DNA from: Bifidobacterium cebidarum
Lineage (GTDB): Bacteria > Actinomycetota > Actinomycetes > Actinomycetales > Bifidobacteriaceae
Assembly: GCF_009193305.1 (NCBI RefSeq)
Contig: NZ_WBVS01000001.1
Location: 372,001-436,000 of the forward strand
DNA length: 64,000 bases
Reading direction: 5' to 3'
Positions 52,499 to 61,965 of the stretch are shown here, piece by piece; position 1 is the first letter of the stretch, and the number at the start of each line of letters is the position of its first letter. The notes beneath the pieces are model-generated. The model had not been told where the DNA came from, searched no databases, and saw only the letters and a program-made list of their open reading frames with translations. The translations under genes were made by a program, and so were the position numbers.

Positions 52499-53788
52499 AT
52501 GACCGAGCAGCTGGGGCACAATATCGTCGACGATCCCATCGCCTTACCAAGCACGAATCTCATCAAGGATGGTCGACGTCCCCTGTCCGTGCTGGTGGTC
52601 AGCGAATCGTCGCTGGAGCAGACCAATGGCGTATCCGGCAGCGTCAAGCATATTCTCGAGCGGTTTGCCGAGCGCGGGTTCAGCGCCCATGTCATCGCGC
52701 CGCAACCGGCTCCCTCGAACGGCACTTACGCGGGATTCGAAGTGGACGAAGTCCCGACTGTGCCAATCCAGAAGTTCAACGTCGCCATCTCCCCCAAAAC
52801 CCCGATTATCCAATCCATCGAAGACGGGCCTAAACCGGATATCATTCATATTGCCGCACCAATCTCCAAACTCGGCCATGCCGCGCTCATCGCCGGCGAG
52901 GAACTTGGCGTGCCGACTGTGGCCATCTACCAGACCGATGTGGCGCAGTACGCACGTCGATTCGCCCGGCAGGCAGTGGATGGAGTCGCCCCGCATCACA
53001 CCGGCTGGCTGCGCAAGGTCAGCAAAGCGGCGGGAGACAAAGCCGAAGGCATCGTGGCCAAGCGCATCGCACAGATGCATAATATGGCCACATTGACGCT
53101 CGCCCCCACCAATCAGGCGAAGCAGCATTTGGAATCGTTCGGAGTGAAACCGTCACTGATCCAGCTGTGGGGTCGCGGCGTGGATTCCACGCTCTTCAAT
53201 CCCTCACGCGCCACCAATGCACAAGCGACGCAGCTGCACCGCGCATGGAGCCATGACGGCACCATGCCGGTCATCGGCTATGTGGGCCGGCTCGCCCCCG
53301 AAAAACAGGTCGAGCAGCTCGCGGCACTGAACGATCTCAATGTGCAGCTGGTTGTGGTGGGCGCGGGCCCGATGGAGGATGAACTGCATCAGCGTCTGCC
53401 CGACGCAGTGTTCACCGGCATGCTGCACGGCGACGATCTGGCCGACGCCTATGCCGCACTCGGCATCTTCGTGCACACCGGCAACGAGGAGACGTTCGGA
53501 CAGACCATTCAGGAGGCCATGGCCTCCGGACTGCCGGTGATTGCCCCAGCCAGCGGCGGGCCAATCGATCTGGTGGAAAGCAACGTGACCGGATTGCTCT
53601 ACAAACCCAATGATGCAGACGACCTGCGCGCCTGCGTGACGCGGCTGATCGAAGACGCATCATTGCGCCGGCTGATGGGCACCAATGGTCTTGCCGCCGT
53701 GCAGGGCCGCACATGGCCGATGATGGTCGATCGGCTCATCGACTATTACCGTCTGGCCATGGATCTCAATCTCGCCCGCCGCGCCTGA
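52499..53788 (+). CDS. Glycosyltransferase family 4 (GDP-mannose-dependent mannosyltransferase-like)
   Basis: 429 residues, GT-B fold. N-terminal [26 protein letters not shown] and [12 protein letters not shown] resemble MgtA/PimB-like alpha-mannosyltransferases of actinobacteria. C-terminal domain: [25 protein letters not shown] and the E-x7-E segment [25 protein letters not shown]. The probable role is adding mannose to a glycolipid or lipoglycan; the acceptor is unknown. The ATG at 52499 has no ribosome site but TAGCAT just upstream, suggesting leaderless translation. Confidence 0.85.
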   Translation: MTEQLGHNIVDDPIALPSTNLIKDGRRPLSVLVVSESSLEQTNGVSGSVKHILERFAERGFSAHVIAPQPAPSNGTYAGFEVDEVPTVPIQKFNVAISPKTPIIQSIEDGPKPDIIHIAAPISKLGHAALIAGEELGVPTVAIYQTDVAQYARRFARQAVDGVAPHHTGWLRKVSKAAGDKAEGIVAKRIAQMHNMATLTLAPTNQAKQHLESFGVKPSLIQLWGRGVDSTLFNPSRATNAQATQLHRAWSHDGTMPVIGYVGRLAPEKQVEQLAALNDLNVQLVVVGAGPMEDELHQRLPDAVFTGMLHGDDLADAYAALGIFVHTGNEETFGQTIQEAMASGLPVIAPASGGPIDLVESNVTGLLYKPNDADDLRACVTRLIEDASLRRLMGTNGLAAVQGRTWPMMVDRLIDYYRLAMDLNLARRA

Positions 53789-53823
53789 ATTCCACCGGCC
53801 GGCTCTGCGGCCCGCCCCACGCG

Positions 53824-53829
53824 TATACT
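53824..53829 (+). promoter_or_regulatory. -10 box of the amino-acid permease promoter
   Basis: TATACT, 72 bases before the permease ATG. No -35 element matches. Confidence 0.45.
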
Positions 53830-53900
53830 ATTCTGGGCGCGGCGGGACATCTGCATCCCCACGTGCCACCCTGGCAGGAACACACGTCAAAGAGAGCAGT

Positions 53901-55412
53901 ATGAGTCAGACCGAACCCGACGCGGCCGCACAGTCGCAGCCGCACATCTCCGATACGCCGGCGGCAGCATCCACCGAAACCATCGGCACCGGCAATAACA
54001 CCAAGCACGCGCTGCACACGAATCTGAAGCGCGGCATGGAATCACGCCATCTGCAGATGATCTCGCTCGGCGGCGTGATTGGCACCGGCCTGTTCCTGAG
54101 CTCCGGCTACACGATTCAGCAGGCCGGCCCGATGGGCACGATCCTGGCCTATGCCATTGGTGCGGTCATCGTGTACTTGGTGATGCTCACGCTCGGCGAA
54201 CTGTCCGTGGCGATGCCGGTCACCGGTTCGTTCCATGTATATGCGGAGAAGTTCATCGGCCCCGGCACCGGCTTCGTGATCGCGATTCAATATTGGCTCA
54301 CATGGACGGTGGCGCTCGGCTCGGAATTCACGGCGGCCGGCCTATTGATGCAGCGATGGTTCCCGGATACGCCAACATGGGCATGGTCGGCAGCCTGCAT
54401 CGTACTGATATTCACCCTCAACGCACTCTCCGTACGATTCTTCGCGGAGGCGGAATTCTGGTTCGCCTCGATTAAAGTGTTCGCCATCTGCGCGTTTATC
54501 GCCATTGGTCTGCTCGCGATTTTCGGCATTATTCCGATGAAGGGCTACACGCACGCCCCGATGTTCGGCAACCTGGTGAAGGACGGCATCTTCCCGAACG
54601 GGTTCATGCCGGTGTTCGCCACCATTTTGACCGTGAACTTCGCGTTCTCCGGCACCGAGCTCATCGGCGTGACCGCCGGCGAGACGCGCGACCCGGAAAC
54701 CGCCGTGCCGAAGGCCATCCACACCACGCTGTGGCGCTTGGTCCTGTTCTTCATCGGCTCCATCGTGGTGATGTGCGCGCTGATTCCGTGGCGCCAGGCC
54801 GGCGTGGGCGAAAGCCCGTTCGTGCTGGTGTTCAGCTCCATCGGCATCCCGTATGCGGCGGATATCATGAACTTCGTGGTGTTGACCGCCGTGCTTTCCG
54901 CCTCGAATTCCGGCCTTTATGCCTCCACCCGCATGGTGTGGTCGATGGGCCATGAAGGCATGATTCCCCGCTGGTTCGCCAAGACGAACCGCCATGGCGT
55001 ACCGGTGCTGGCGCTGTGCACGGCCATGGCTGGCGGCCTGCTGGCGCTGCTTTCCTCCGTGGTGGCCGCCTCCACCGTGTACCTGGTGCTGGTGGCGCTC
55101 TCCGGCCTGTCCGCCGTGGTGGTGTGGATCGCCATCGCCTACTGCCAGATTGTGTTCCGCAAGCGTTGGATTGCTTCCGGGCACACGGCGGAGGAGTTGA
55201 AGTACCGCACGCCCGGATATCCGTGGACGTCCTGGGGCGCCTTCATTCTGTGCACCGCCTCGTTCCTGCTGGTCTTCTTCGACAAGGAGCAGCGTTTCGC
55301 GCTGGGCGCGGAACTGGCATTCCTCGCTCTCTGCTATGTCGCCTACTTCGTGCAGCAGTGGTGGCGCAAGAAACACCCGCGCGAGGAGGACGAGCCATTG
55401 CAGCTGCCATGA
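53901..55412 (+). CDS. Amino-acid permease (APC superfamily, AAT type)
   Basis: 503 residues, 12 membrane segments after a 45-residue polar N-terminal tail. AAT hallmarks: [83 protein letters not shown]. Relatives such as LysP and GabP carry cationic or neutral amino acids by proton symport. AAAGAGAG lies before the start. Single gene ending with a strong terminator. Confidence 0.92.
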   Translation: MSQTEPDAAAQSQPHISDTPAAASTETIGTGNNTKHALHTNLKRGMESRHLQMISLGGVIGTGLFLSSGYTIQQAGPMGTILAYAIGAVIVYLVMLTLGELSVAMPVTGSFHVYAEKFIGPGTGFVIAIQYWLTWTVALGSEFTAAGLLMQRWFPDTPTWAWSAACIVLIFTLNALSVRFFAEAEFWFASIKVFAICAFIAIGLLAIFGIIPMKGYTHAPMFGNLVKDGIFPNGFMPVFATILTVNFAFSGTELIGVTAGETRDPETAVPKAIHTTLWRLVLFFIGSIVVMCALIPWRQAGVGESPFVLVFSSIGIPYAADIMNFVVLTAVLSASNSGLYASTRMVWSMGHEGMIPRWFAKTNRHGVPVLALCTAMAGGLLALLSSVVAASTVYLVLVALSGLSAVVVWIAIAYCQIVFRKRWIASGHTAEELKYRTPGYPWTSWGAFILCTASFLLVFFDKEQRFALGAELAFLALCYVAYFVQQWWRKKHPREEDEPLQLP

Positions 55413-55434
55413 TTCGTTCTTGCCCATAACGGCC

Positions 55435-55468
55435 CGGGGTCCTGATTGTTCCTGCAATCAGGACCCCG
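55435..55468 (+). terminator. Terminator of the amino-acid permease gene
   Basis: Perfect 14-bp arms CGGGGTCCTGATTG/CAATCAGGACCCCG with a 6-base loop, then TTCAT. Confidence 0.8.
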
Positions 55469-55509
55469 TTCATATCAGAGGGATTGCCAATCCTGCATCT
55501 GAACAATGC

Positions 55510-56205
55510 TTATGCAAACAACTGGCCATGCAGCGACTCAGCATCGGTGAAGCGGATGCCGCCCAGCCCTGCTGCAGTGCCGGCTTCGGCGTTCCACGGC
55601 TTATCGTCCACGAATGCGGTATGCGCGTGGTCCACGCCGAAGCGGGCGATGGCTCGGCGGAAGATTTCCGGGTCGGGTTTGTGAATCCGCTCGGCACTGG
55701 AGACCACCACGTCATCGAGAAGCCGCAGCGGCGCAAATAGCTCGCGAGCGGCATCAACATATTTGACGGTGAAGTTCGTCAACCCCCAGCAGCGCACTCC
55801 GGCAGCGGCCAGATCATTGAGGATTTCAGGCATTCCAGGCAACATACCGACCAAGGCCAATCGCTGGCGGTCGAAATACACCCGGAAAGCTTCGAGCGCC
55901 GCTGAATCCAGCGCACGGTTGGAGTCCGCTCCAGCTGCATAGTCGCCATTGCCGCCAGTAGCCCCAACCCCAGTCAACCCATGATGTTCGGCATAATCAG
56001 CCAGAATCCTTTCTTCGCTCCAGCCGAGGTCGGACAGCTCATCATAATGCCAGAAGCCATAGGGATCATCGCGATCAAACAGATGGCCGATTACCGCAGC
56101 CGGCACCTGACCCTCCAGAGGCATACGAGGTTGCCAATCGACTAACACATCGCAGAAATCGAAGATCACATCGGAATATCGCGCTAATCCAGCCATGCTG
56201 CACAT
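55510..56205 (-). CDS. HAD-superfamily hydrolase (YihX-like)
   Basis: 231 residues. Motif I is DFCDVL (FDFCDVLVDW, nucleophile Asp then second Asp), motif II LTNFT, motif III Lys in IHKPDPEIF, motif IV FVDDKPWN. The layout, with a cap helix after motif I and RQRLALVGMLPGMPEIL, fits subfamily I enzymes such as YihX (alpha-glucose-1-phosphatase) and haloacid dehalogenases. No strong ribosome site; an ATG at 56196 is also possible. Convergent with the permease gene. Confidence 0.87.
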   Translation of the reverse strand: MCSMAGLARYSDVIFDFCDVLVDWQPRMPLEGQVPAAVIGHLFDRDDPYGFWHYDELSDLGWSEERILADYAEHHGLTGVGATGGNGDYAAGADSNRALDSAALEAFRVYFDRQRLALVGMLPGMPEILNDLAAAGVRCWGLTNFTVKYVDAARELFAPLRLLDDVVVSSAERIHKPDPEIFRRAIARFGVDHAHTAFVDDKPWNAEAGTAAGLGGIRFTDAESLHGQLFA

Positions 56206-56326
56206 GGTAGACCCCGCACTGAATCACCGTCTATGAACGATGTGCGATTGCAACACAAGAATCCCTACACTTTTTGTTCATCTCAACCAAAGTGTGCGGG
56301 AACCGGCCACGCCTACCATAGGCCTT

Positions 56327-57556
56327 ATGACCGGTCGCATTGCTGCATGCCGCTTCGGCGTCATTATGCTCAGGATTTTCTGGTGGACCACGCTCATCGC
56401 CACCATCGCCCTTATTGCCTCCCTCACCACCATACTGACCGTCGGCTGGCCGGCTACTTGGGTGGATGGCTGGCCCATATGGACAATCGCGTTAATCGCC
56501 GTCATCATCATCGAATCCATCATCTTCTGGATCGGCATCATCACCGTCTATGCCACGTCCGTGCAGCTCGGCATCAAAATTCGCGTCATCGGCGTGCTGT
56601 GTGGCTGGATTCCCGTTGCCAATCTCATCGCGCTGCGACTCATTATTCGCACAGTAGGCGAGGAAGTGCGTTTTGAATCGGCAAAGGAGCAGCTCGACCG
56701 CTCGCGCGCCGGGGCCCGTATCTGCGCCACACGGTACCCGGTGCTGTTGGTACATGGTGTGTTCTTCCGCGATACGAAAGCACTGAATTATTGGGGTCGC
56801 ATACCTGCCGAATTGCAGCGCAATGGCGCGGTGATCTACTACGGCAATCATCAGTCGGCCGCTTCAGTGGCGGATTCCGCGCGGGAGCTCACCGAGCGGA
56901 TCCGTCAGATCGTGGCACAGACCGGTTGCGGCAAAGTCAATGTGATCGCCCATTCCAAGGGTGGGCTCGACATGCGCTACGCCATCGCCCGCTGCGGAGC
57001 GGCACCATATGTCGCATCGCTGACCACCATCAATACGCCTCATCACGGCTGCGGTTTCGCCGATTATCTGCTGGAGAAGATTCCATTGGCCGCTCAACGG
57101 CAGGTGGAGACCGCATACAATACCGCAGCCTCGCATCTGGGCGACAAGCAGCCTGATTTCATGGCCGCCGTGCATGACTTGACCCAGGCTGGATGCGCCC
57201 GGCTCAACGTCGAAATCGGCGACCGGAATGAGATCAGCGGCCACGTAAGCGACACCGGACCGTTCGCCGGTATCGTCTGCCAGAGCATCGGGTCCAGGCT
57301 GGCGCATGCCACGACCGGCAAGTTTCCGCTCAACTTCACGTATCCGCTGGTCAAATGGTTTGACGGACCCAATGATGGGCTGGTGGCGCAGCCGTCGTTC
57401 CCGTGGGGCGAGCACTTCACCTGGCTGGAGCCAAACGGCACTCGAGGCATTTCGCACGCGGATATGATCGATCTCAATCGCGAGAATATTCCGGGGTTCG
57501 ATGTGCGCGAGTTCTATGTGCAGATCGTGGCAGCGCTGAAGCAGCGCGGGCTATAG
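56327..57556 (+). CDS. Membrane-anchored alpha/beta-hydrolase, triacylglycerol lipase/PGAP1-like
   Basis: 409 residues from the ATG at 56327. Two or three N-terminal membrane segments (about 14-35, 44-74) anchor it; the catalytic part follows. Motifs: PVLLVHGVFFRD oxyanion strand, nucleophile elbow IAHSKGGLD, Asp in DGPNDGLV and His in GISHADMI near the C terminus. The INTPHHG segment is typical of lipase class 2. An upstream Met at 56366 is an alternative start. No ribosome site; TACCAT 9 bases upstream suggests leaderless translation. Confidence 0.82.
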   Translation: MTGRIAACRFGVIMLRIFWWTTLIATIALIASLTTILTVGWPATWVDGWPIWTIALIAVIIIESIIFWIGIITVYATSVQLGIKIRVIGVLCGWIPVANLIALRLIIRTVGEEVRFESAKEQLDRSRAGARICATRYPVLLVHGVFFRDTKALNYWGRIPAELQRNGAVIYYGNHQSAASVADSARELTERIRQIVAQTGCGKVNVIAHSKGGLDMRYAIARCGAAPYVASLTTINTPHHGCGFADYLLEKIPLAAQRQVETAYNTAASHLGDKQPDFMAAVHDLTQAGCARLNVEIGDRNEISGHVSDTGPFAGIVCQSIGSRLAHATTGKFPLNFTYPLVKWFDGPNDGLVAQPSFPWGEHFTWLEPNGTRGISHADMIDLNRENIPGFDVREFYVQIVAALKQRGL

Positions 57557-57571
57557 ATATATGCCTAGAAA

Positions 57572-57600
57572 ACAAAAATCCCGCCCAGCTTGGCGGGATA
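57572..57600 (-). terminator. Terminator of the tRNA cluster
   Basis: TCCCGCC/GGCGGGA with a 6-base loop and TTTTTGTTTTC on the minus strand. It also lies after the plus-strand lipase gene. Confidence 0.88.
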
Positions 57601-57605
57601 TCGGG

Positions 57606-57678
57606 TGGGCGATGTAGGAATCGAACCTACGACCCCTTCGGTGTGAACGAAGTGCGCTAGCCGCTGCGCCAATCGCCC
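57606..57678 (-). tRNA. tRNA-Val (CAC)
   Basis: 73 bases before CCA; acceptor GGGCGAT/ATCGCCC, anticodon stem CTTCG/CGAAG with loop TTCACAC (anticodon CAC, reads GTG), T loop TTCGATT. CCA is not encoded. Confidence 0.97.
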
Positions 57679-57719
57679 GATCGGCATAGAAAAACCGGCA
57701 AGATGCCGGTCTATGCGAG

Positions 57720-57791
57720 TGGGCGATACAAGATTCGAACTTGTGACCCCTTCCGTGTCAGGGAAGTGCGCTACCACTGCGCCAACCGCCC
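57720..57791 (-). tRNA. tRNA-Val (GAC)
   Basis: 72 bases; acceptor GGGCGGT/ATCGCCC with one G-U pair, anticodon stem CTTCC/GGAAG and loop CTGACAC (anticodon GAC, reads GTC/GTT). CCA is not encoded. Confidence 0.97.
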
Positions 57792-57824
57792 GGGTCATCC
57801 ATCAGGCTGAACTAGCCTTCCGAG

Positions 57825-57897
57825 AGCGGACAACGGGACTCGAACCCGCGGTCTCAACCTTGGCAAGGTTGCGCTTTACCAACTAAGCTATGTCCGC
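57825..57897 (-). tRNA. tRNA-Gly (GCC)
   Basis: 73 bases; acceptor GCGGACA/TGTCCGC, anticodon stem CAACC/GGTTG with loop TTGCCAA (anticodon GCC), discriminator U. Leads the cluster Gly-Val-Val on the minus strand. Confidence 0.97.
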
Positions 57898-58235
57898 ATG
57901 TGTTGTTTTGAAGCAACAGGTGAATAAGATACGCTACTTTGCGGAAAAATGCATCACCTCCGCGTGTCTCCGCAGAATTTCAAGGTTTTTACATGTTCCA
58001 CATCATCCAGCACATCTGCATCACACACCAGAGCGCAACCTGCCACAACATAGAAAAGTGACCCTCGTCACAGTTACACGCCACACGCGGCAATCTTCCG
58101 CCTAGCGCGAAGAAGTTGTCGGATGGCCCATCGCACAATAGGTGCGGAAATAATAACAATCAGGTTTCGCATACCGCTGCCACGAATACTTCGCGCGTAT
58201 CGGCAGGCGACCACGAATCAGCAAGGAGCGCAATT
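57898..58235. other. Divergent promoter region, tRNA-Gly / FMN reductase
   Basis: 338 bp without a gene. The tRNA promoter (minus) and the reductase promoter (plus) must lie here; no clear -35/-10 pair was fixed. One more TGCCACAA motif (about 58030) is present. Confidence 0.5.
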
Positions 58236-58796
58236 ATGACCAAGCTTCTGTTCGTTGTGGGCAGCCTCCACAAGAACGGCTTCAACCACCAGCTGGCCGA
58301 AGAAGCCAAGACCCTGATCGGCGACCGCGCCGAGGTGGAATTCCTCGACTACGCCGATGTTCCGTTCTTCGATCAGGACGTCGAGTTCCCGAACCCGCCG
58401 GCCGCCGTCAACGCCGCCCGCAAGGCCGTCGTTGAGGCTGATGGCGTGTGGATCTTCTCTCCGGAGTACAACTACAGCTACCCGGGCGTGCTGAAGAACC
58501 TGCTCGACTGGCTGTCTCGCCCGCTGGAGCCGTTCCCGGCTGAGTCCGCCTCCGTGCTGGCCGGCAAGAAGGTCGCCATCTCCTCCGTGGCCGGCCAGTC
58601 CGCTGGCGCCGGCACCCGTGCCAAGCTCAACGAGGTGCTGGGCTTCAACAAGGCTGAGGTGCTGCCCGTGGACGAGCAGGCTGGCTTCGCCCTGGCTCCG
58701 GAAGCTTGGGGCACCGGCGAACTGGGCCTGACCGATGAGGGCAAGGCCAAGCTGGCTGCCGAGGCCGATGCCTTCCTGAAGTTCGTTGAGGCCTGA
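58236..58796 (+). CDS. NADPH-dependent FMN reductase family protein
   Basis: 186 residues from the ATG at 58236 (AAGGAG 7 bases upstream). Flavodoxin-like fold: VVGSLHKNGFNHQLAEEA forms the FMN-phosphate loop, SPEYNYSYPGVLKNLLDWLSR is the conserved SPEYNxSxPGxLKNxxDW motif, and AISSVAGQSAG follows. Relatives reduce FMN, quinones, azo dyes or chromate with NAD(P)H. The codon use is strongly optimised (GGC, CTG, AAG), suggesting high expression. It is flanked by a clean terminator. Confidence 0.93.
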   Translation: MTKLLFVVGSLHKNGFNHQLAEEAKTLIGDRAEVEFLDYADVPFFDQDVEFPNPPAAVNAARKAVVEADGVWIFSPEYNYSYPGVLKNLLDWLSRPLEPFPAESASVLAGKKVAISSVAGQSAGAGTRAKLNEVLGFNKAEVLPVDEQAGFALAPEAWGTGELGLTDEGKAKLAAEADAFLKFVEA

Positions 58797-58829
58797 GCTT
58801 CAGCGTTCTAGCTCATTCATTCATTCACG

Positions 58830-58863
58830 AAACCCTGCCGACCACTACCGTTCGGCAGGGTTT
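58830..58863 (+). terminator. Terminator of the FMN reductase gene
   Basis: Perfect 12-bp arms AAACCCTGCCGA/TCGGCAGGGTTT with a 10-base loop, then CTGCG. Confidence 0.88.
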
Positions 58864-58868
58864 CTGCG

Positions 58869-59046
58869 TTGGCAGGGGTACATTTCAACCTCTTACGACA
58901 TCTATCTGCGTTGCAAGGGGTACCATGCCACTGAAAAACGATATTCAAGCGTTGGCGTTGCGCCATTTCAGAGCGTCAGGCACCCGGCAGGGCACCCCTT
59001 GCAACGCAGATAGATGCCGTAAAGAGCTCCGACCTACCCCTGCCAA
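58869..59046. repeat. 178-bp inverted-repeat element upstream of ogt
   Basis: Two 53-base arms (58869-58921 and 58994-59046) in inverted orientation: the innermost 23 bp (58899-58921 with 58994-59016) and the outermost 12 bp match perfectly, the middle is diverged. The inner 72 bases can pair further (TGAAA with TTTCA). Neither arm codes a protein. Confidence 0.9.
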
Positions 59047-59091
59047 GCGAGTTATCTCCCATGAAAGGCATCGCAACGCCGCCAACCGCAC

Positions 59092-59097
59092 GATAAT
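59092..59097 (+). promoter_or_regulatory. -10 box of ogt, leaderless arrangement
   Basis: GATAAT ends 6 bases before the ogt ATG and no ribosome site is present, so the transcript probably starts at the ATG. Confidence 0.5.
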
Positions 59098-59103
59098 GGA
59101 TGC

Positions 59104-59667
59104 ATGACACAGACATTCTGGACCACCATGAGCACACCAATCGGCCGAATGCTCATGGGCTCGGACGGCACAGCCCTGACGGAGCTCTGCCTCGAGGATT
59201 GGTGGTGGGCCAAGACTAGTCCAACCAGCAACGCACGCACTGCAGGCACCTCGGATTTGCCGGTACTGCTGCAGACACGCGAGTGGCTCGATGCCTATTT
59301 TGTCGGCAAGCGCCCAAGCCTCGATTCCGCTCCTCCATTGGCCGCGCATGGCACCACATTTCAGCATGAAGTATGGCGGCTTGTCGCCGAAATCCCGTAC
59401 GGGCAAACCGTGAGTTACGGCGAGTTGGCGGCCGAGTTGTCCGAACGACGCGGCGGCGGGCGCATGGCGGCCCAGGCGGTAGGAGGCGCAGTGAAGCGCA
59501 ATCCGATCACCATCATCGTGCCCTGTCACCGCGTGGTCGGCGCAGGAAAGGCGTTCGGCGGCTACGGAGGCCGGTTGGACATCAAGGCCGAACTGCTGGA
59601 ACACGAGGGCGTTGACCTTTCCCGCTTCGATCTTCGCGACCATAGCATCTCGCAGAACGTACGCTGA
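59104..59667 (+). CDS. ogt: Methylated-DNA--[protein]-cysteine S-methyltransferase
   Basis: 187 residues. Suicide repair protein that takes the alkyl group of O6-alkylguanine to Cys141 in the motif IIVPCHRVVG. The upstream FQHEVWRLVAEIPYGQTVSYGELA helix and AQAVGGAVKRNP (arginine-finger region) are standard. An insertion around 35-50 follows an unusual WWWAK run. The 3' end overlaps the hairpin at 59647-59695. Confidence 0.94.
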   Translation: MTQTFWTTMSTPIGRMLMGSDGTALTELCLEDWWWAKTSPTSNARTAGTSDLPVLLQTREWLDAYFVGKRPSLDSAPPLAAHGTTFQHEVWRLVAEIPYGQTVSYGELAAELSERRGGGRMAAQAVGGAVKRNPITIIVPCHRVVGAGKAFGGYGGRLDIKAELLEHEGVDLSRFDLRDHSISQNVR

Positions 59668-59695
59668 GCGGCAGCCAACGTACATTTTGCGAGAT
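59647..59695. repeat. Hairpin over the ogt stop codon
   Basis: ATCTCGCAGAACGTACGCTG (59647-59666) pairs with 59676-59695 over 20 bp with three G-U pairs. It shares AACGTACGCTGA with the palindrome at 10575-10623; it may end the ogt transcript. Confidence 0.75.
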
Positions 59696-59788
59696 ATTGG
59701 GCCCTGAGCGGAGAACAAGCGCATACAAGCAAGCGCATAATAGACAGTGTTGGCATACGGGAAACGGCGGCACTAAGGAGGGCGCGGC

Positions 59789-61093
59789 ATGAACGATATC
59801 ACCGAATACGCGCGCACCGAGGAGCGCTCGTTTCACGAGCTGCCATTCAATGAGGTCGATGCGTTGATTATCGCGACCCTGGTCTATGAGGATGTGGCCA
59901 ATATCAGCCCGACCCTGATGCTGGACGAATCGCAGCCACAGTCGTCCGGCAGTTCGTTCGCCTCCCGCCTGCGCGCTTTCGAGCCGCATCATCCACTGAT
60001 TTGGTTCAGAAATCTGTGGCATCCCGCGCTTGAATCCGTCAGTCTCACCGAGGCGAACGATGAGCTGCACCGATCGCTGGCGACCACCGCGGATGATAAG
60101 CCCCATGAGCCGCAGGTCGTTTCGGTCATCGACCCGAATCTGACCCATACGCTGTTCCAAACTTGTGCGCGTTCCCCGCGTTTTGCCGACGTACGTCTTG
60201 GCGCAGTGGTCGAGCACATCAATCGCGGCGAGCAGACCCAATTCGCAGCCGCAACATTTCAGCTGCCGGACGGCCGCAACCGCCGCAATCCCACGCATAA
60301 GGGCACTTTGGTCATCTCCTTCCGGGGCACCGATGATTCCCTGATCGGCTGGAAGGAGGACTTCAATATGACCTTCCAGTACCCGGTACCTGCCCAACGC
60401 GCGGCCAGCGCCTATCTGGACACAGTGGCCCGGCTATGGGCCGGGCCGATTATGCTGGTCGGACACTCCAAGGGCGGCAATCTGGCCATTTACGCCGCGA
60501 TGAACGCCGACGCCAGCGTCCAGAAACGCATCCGCCATGTCTATTCACTCGACAGCCCAGGTTTCCCGCCTCATGTGGTATCCAGCCCCGCATACCGTGC
60601 CATACAGCCAAAAGTGACGAAAATCGTGCCAAGCTCGTCGATCGTCGGCATGATTTTCGACACCCCGGAACCATGCCGTGTGGTCGCCTCCGATTCGCAG
60701 GGCATCATGCAGCACTCTGCATACACATGGCAGGTCGACGGCGACCGATTCGTCACTGAACCGGATTTAAGCTCCAGCTCACAACTGTTCAACGAGGAAT
60801 TGAACCAATGGATCACCAATCTCACCACCGAGCAACGCGAGCGTGCGGTCGATGCCCTGTTTACGGTGCTTGGCGCCACGGGAGCGAACAGCTTCAGTGA
60901 GATGATGAGTCGATTCCCCGCATCGCTGCCTTCGATGTTCGGCGCTTTTGTGGGCCTGACTCCAGAGGATCGCCGCCACCTGACATCGGCATTACTGATT
61001 TTGCTCAAGGCATCCACCGCCAAAAACAGCGCGGCGAAACCGGCGCACGAATCGCAACCAGACACCCCATCGGAATCCACCGCCGAACAGTAG
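59789..61093 (+). CDS. Mbeg1/DUF2974-type lipase-like protein
   Basis: 434 residues; AAGGAGG 7 bases before the start. Segment LVISFRGTDDSLIGWKEDFNMTF is the DUF2974 signature and is followed by a nucleophile elbow VGHSKGGNLAIYA near 225 and SLDSPGFP near 253. The probable role is a cytoplasmic or membrane-associated esterase; substrate unknown. The C-terminal 30 residues are polar and disordered. Single gene. Confidence 0.88.
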   Translation: MNDITEYARTEERSFHELPFNEVDALIIATLVYEDVANISPTLMLDESQPQSSGSSFASRLRAFEPHHPLIWFRNLWHPALESVSLTEANDELHRSLATTADDKPHEPQVVSVIDPNLTHTLFQTCARSPRFADVRLGAVVEHINRGEQTQFAAATFQLPDGRNRRNPTHKGTLVISFRGTDDSLIGWKEDFNMTFQYPVPAQRAASAYLDTVARLWAGPIMLVGHSKGGNLAIYAAMNADASVQKRIRHVYSLDSPGFPPHVVSSPAYRAIQPKVTKIVPSSSIVGMIFDTPEPCRVVASDSQGIMQHSAYTWQVDGDRFVTEPDLSSSSQLFNEELNQWITNLTTEQRERAVDALFTVLGATGANSFSEMMSRFPASLPSMFGAFVGLTPEDRRHLTSALLILLKASTAKNSAAKPAHESQPDTPSESTAEQ

Positions 61094-61119
61094 CCCTCCA
61101 CTCCTCGGCCAATAATGAT

Positions 61120-61156
61120 TTGCCATTAATTGGTTGAGCTGTATAATAATGCTCAA
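61120..61156 (+). promoter_or_regulatory. Promoter of the TetR gene with overlapping inverted repeat
   Basis: TTGCCA (61120-61125), 16-base spacer and a perfect TATAAT (61142-61147). TTGAGC (61134-61139) and GCTCAA (61151-61156) flank the -10 box symmetrically, a typical autoregulatory operator position. Confidence 0.65.
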
Positions 61157-61221
61157 AATTAGACATTATGACTACATCATCATCGATGCAGCCGCGAGCA
61201 ACCACACCGAACGAGGAAACA

Positions 61222-61866
61222 ATGTCACGCCCACGCCATGACTCCGAAGTGCTTCCCGCCAGAGATCGCCTTGAAAACGCTTTCTGGGAGCTACTCGCCG
61301 ACCGCGACTATCGCAAAATCACCGTCACCGACGTGGTGCACGAAGCCGGCGTGAACCGCAATTCCTTCTACTACCACTTCTCCAGCCTTCCCGAACTGGC
61401 CGATTCCGCCATCATGCATCAGGTGGAATCCATTCCGATCAATCAGCCCCCCGACCCGAGCGGCGACCCGGAGGAGCAATGGCGCGAACGCATCACTGCC
61501 CTGCTCTCCGACCCCGACCAGCATCGTCGCCTTGACCGATTGGCATTGCTCGCCGGCCCGCACAGCACGGTCGAGCTCGGCGAGTCACTGCGCGACTTCG
61601 CCCGGTTGCAGATGATCAGCATGCTGCAAAAAGACCCGGATCACCTTGATCTGAAAACCGACCTGATGGTCGAGTTCTCCGTTGGCGGCATGCTGTCCGT
61701 GTTGCAACGCTGGCCGGAACTCAGCGGTACCATCGAACTTAAGGATCTGCTCAAGGAAGATGTGGCCGTGCTGGCCATGGGCATTTATCTGGCCATGAGC
61801 CGTGAGAACATGCTCACCTATTGGAACCGCATCTTCGCGCACACCACGCAAAAGCCAGGCGCCTAA
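61222..61866 (+). CDS. TetR-family transcriptional regulator
   Basis: 214 residues from the ATG at 61222, preceded by GAGGAAAC. The HTH at about residues 14-60 reads ALENAFWELLADRDYRKITVTDVVHEAGVNRNSFYYHFSS, the standard TetR helix-turn-helix with the conserved NRNSFYYHF recognition helix. The C-terminal ligand domain is not specific (FSVGGMLSVLQRWPE). The effector is unknown. The next gene, aspA, is 99 bp downstream on the same strand and may or may not be its target. Confidence 0.9.
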   Translation: MSRPRHDSEVLPARDRLENAFWELLADRDYRKITVTDVVHEAGVNRNSFYYHFSSLPELADSAIMHQVESIPINQPPDPSGDPEEQWRERITALLSDPDQHRRLDRLALLAGPHSTVELGESLRDFARLQMISMLQKDPDHLDLKTDLMVEFSVGGMLSVLQRWPELSGTIELKDLLKEDVAVLAMGIYLAMSRENMLTYWNRIFAHTTQKPGA

Positions 61867-61965
61867 GCGCCCCGGCAGCGTCCGCCCGATTTGAGAGGTT
61901 TCTCACAAAGCGCAATCCGCCACCAATACTGGCGTTTCAGTCTTCCGCACAGGAAGATGGACAGT

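Noticed and set aside
58869-59046. Insertion sequence
   Set aside because: No transposase and no target-site duplication were seen; only an inverted repeat.
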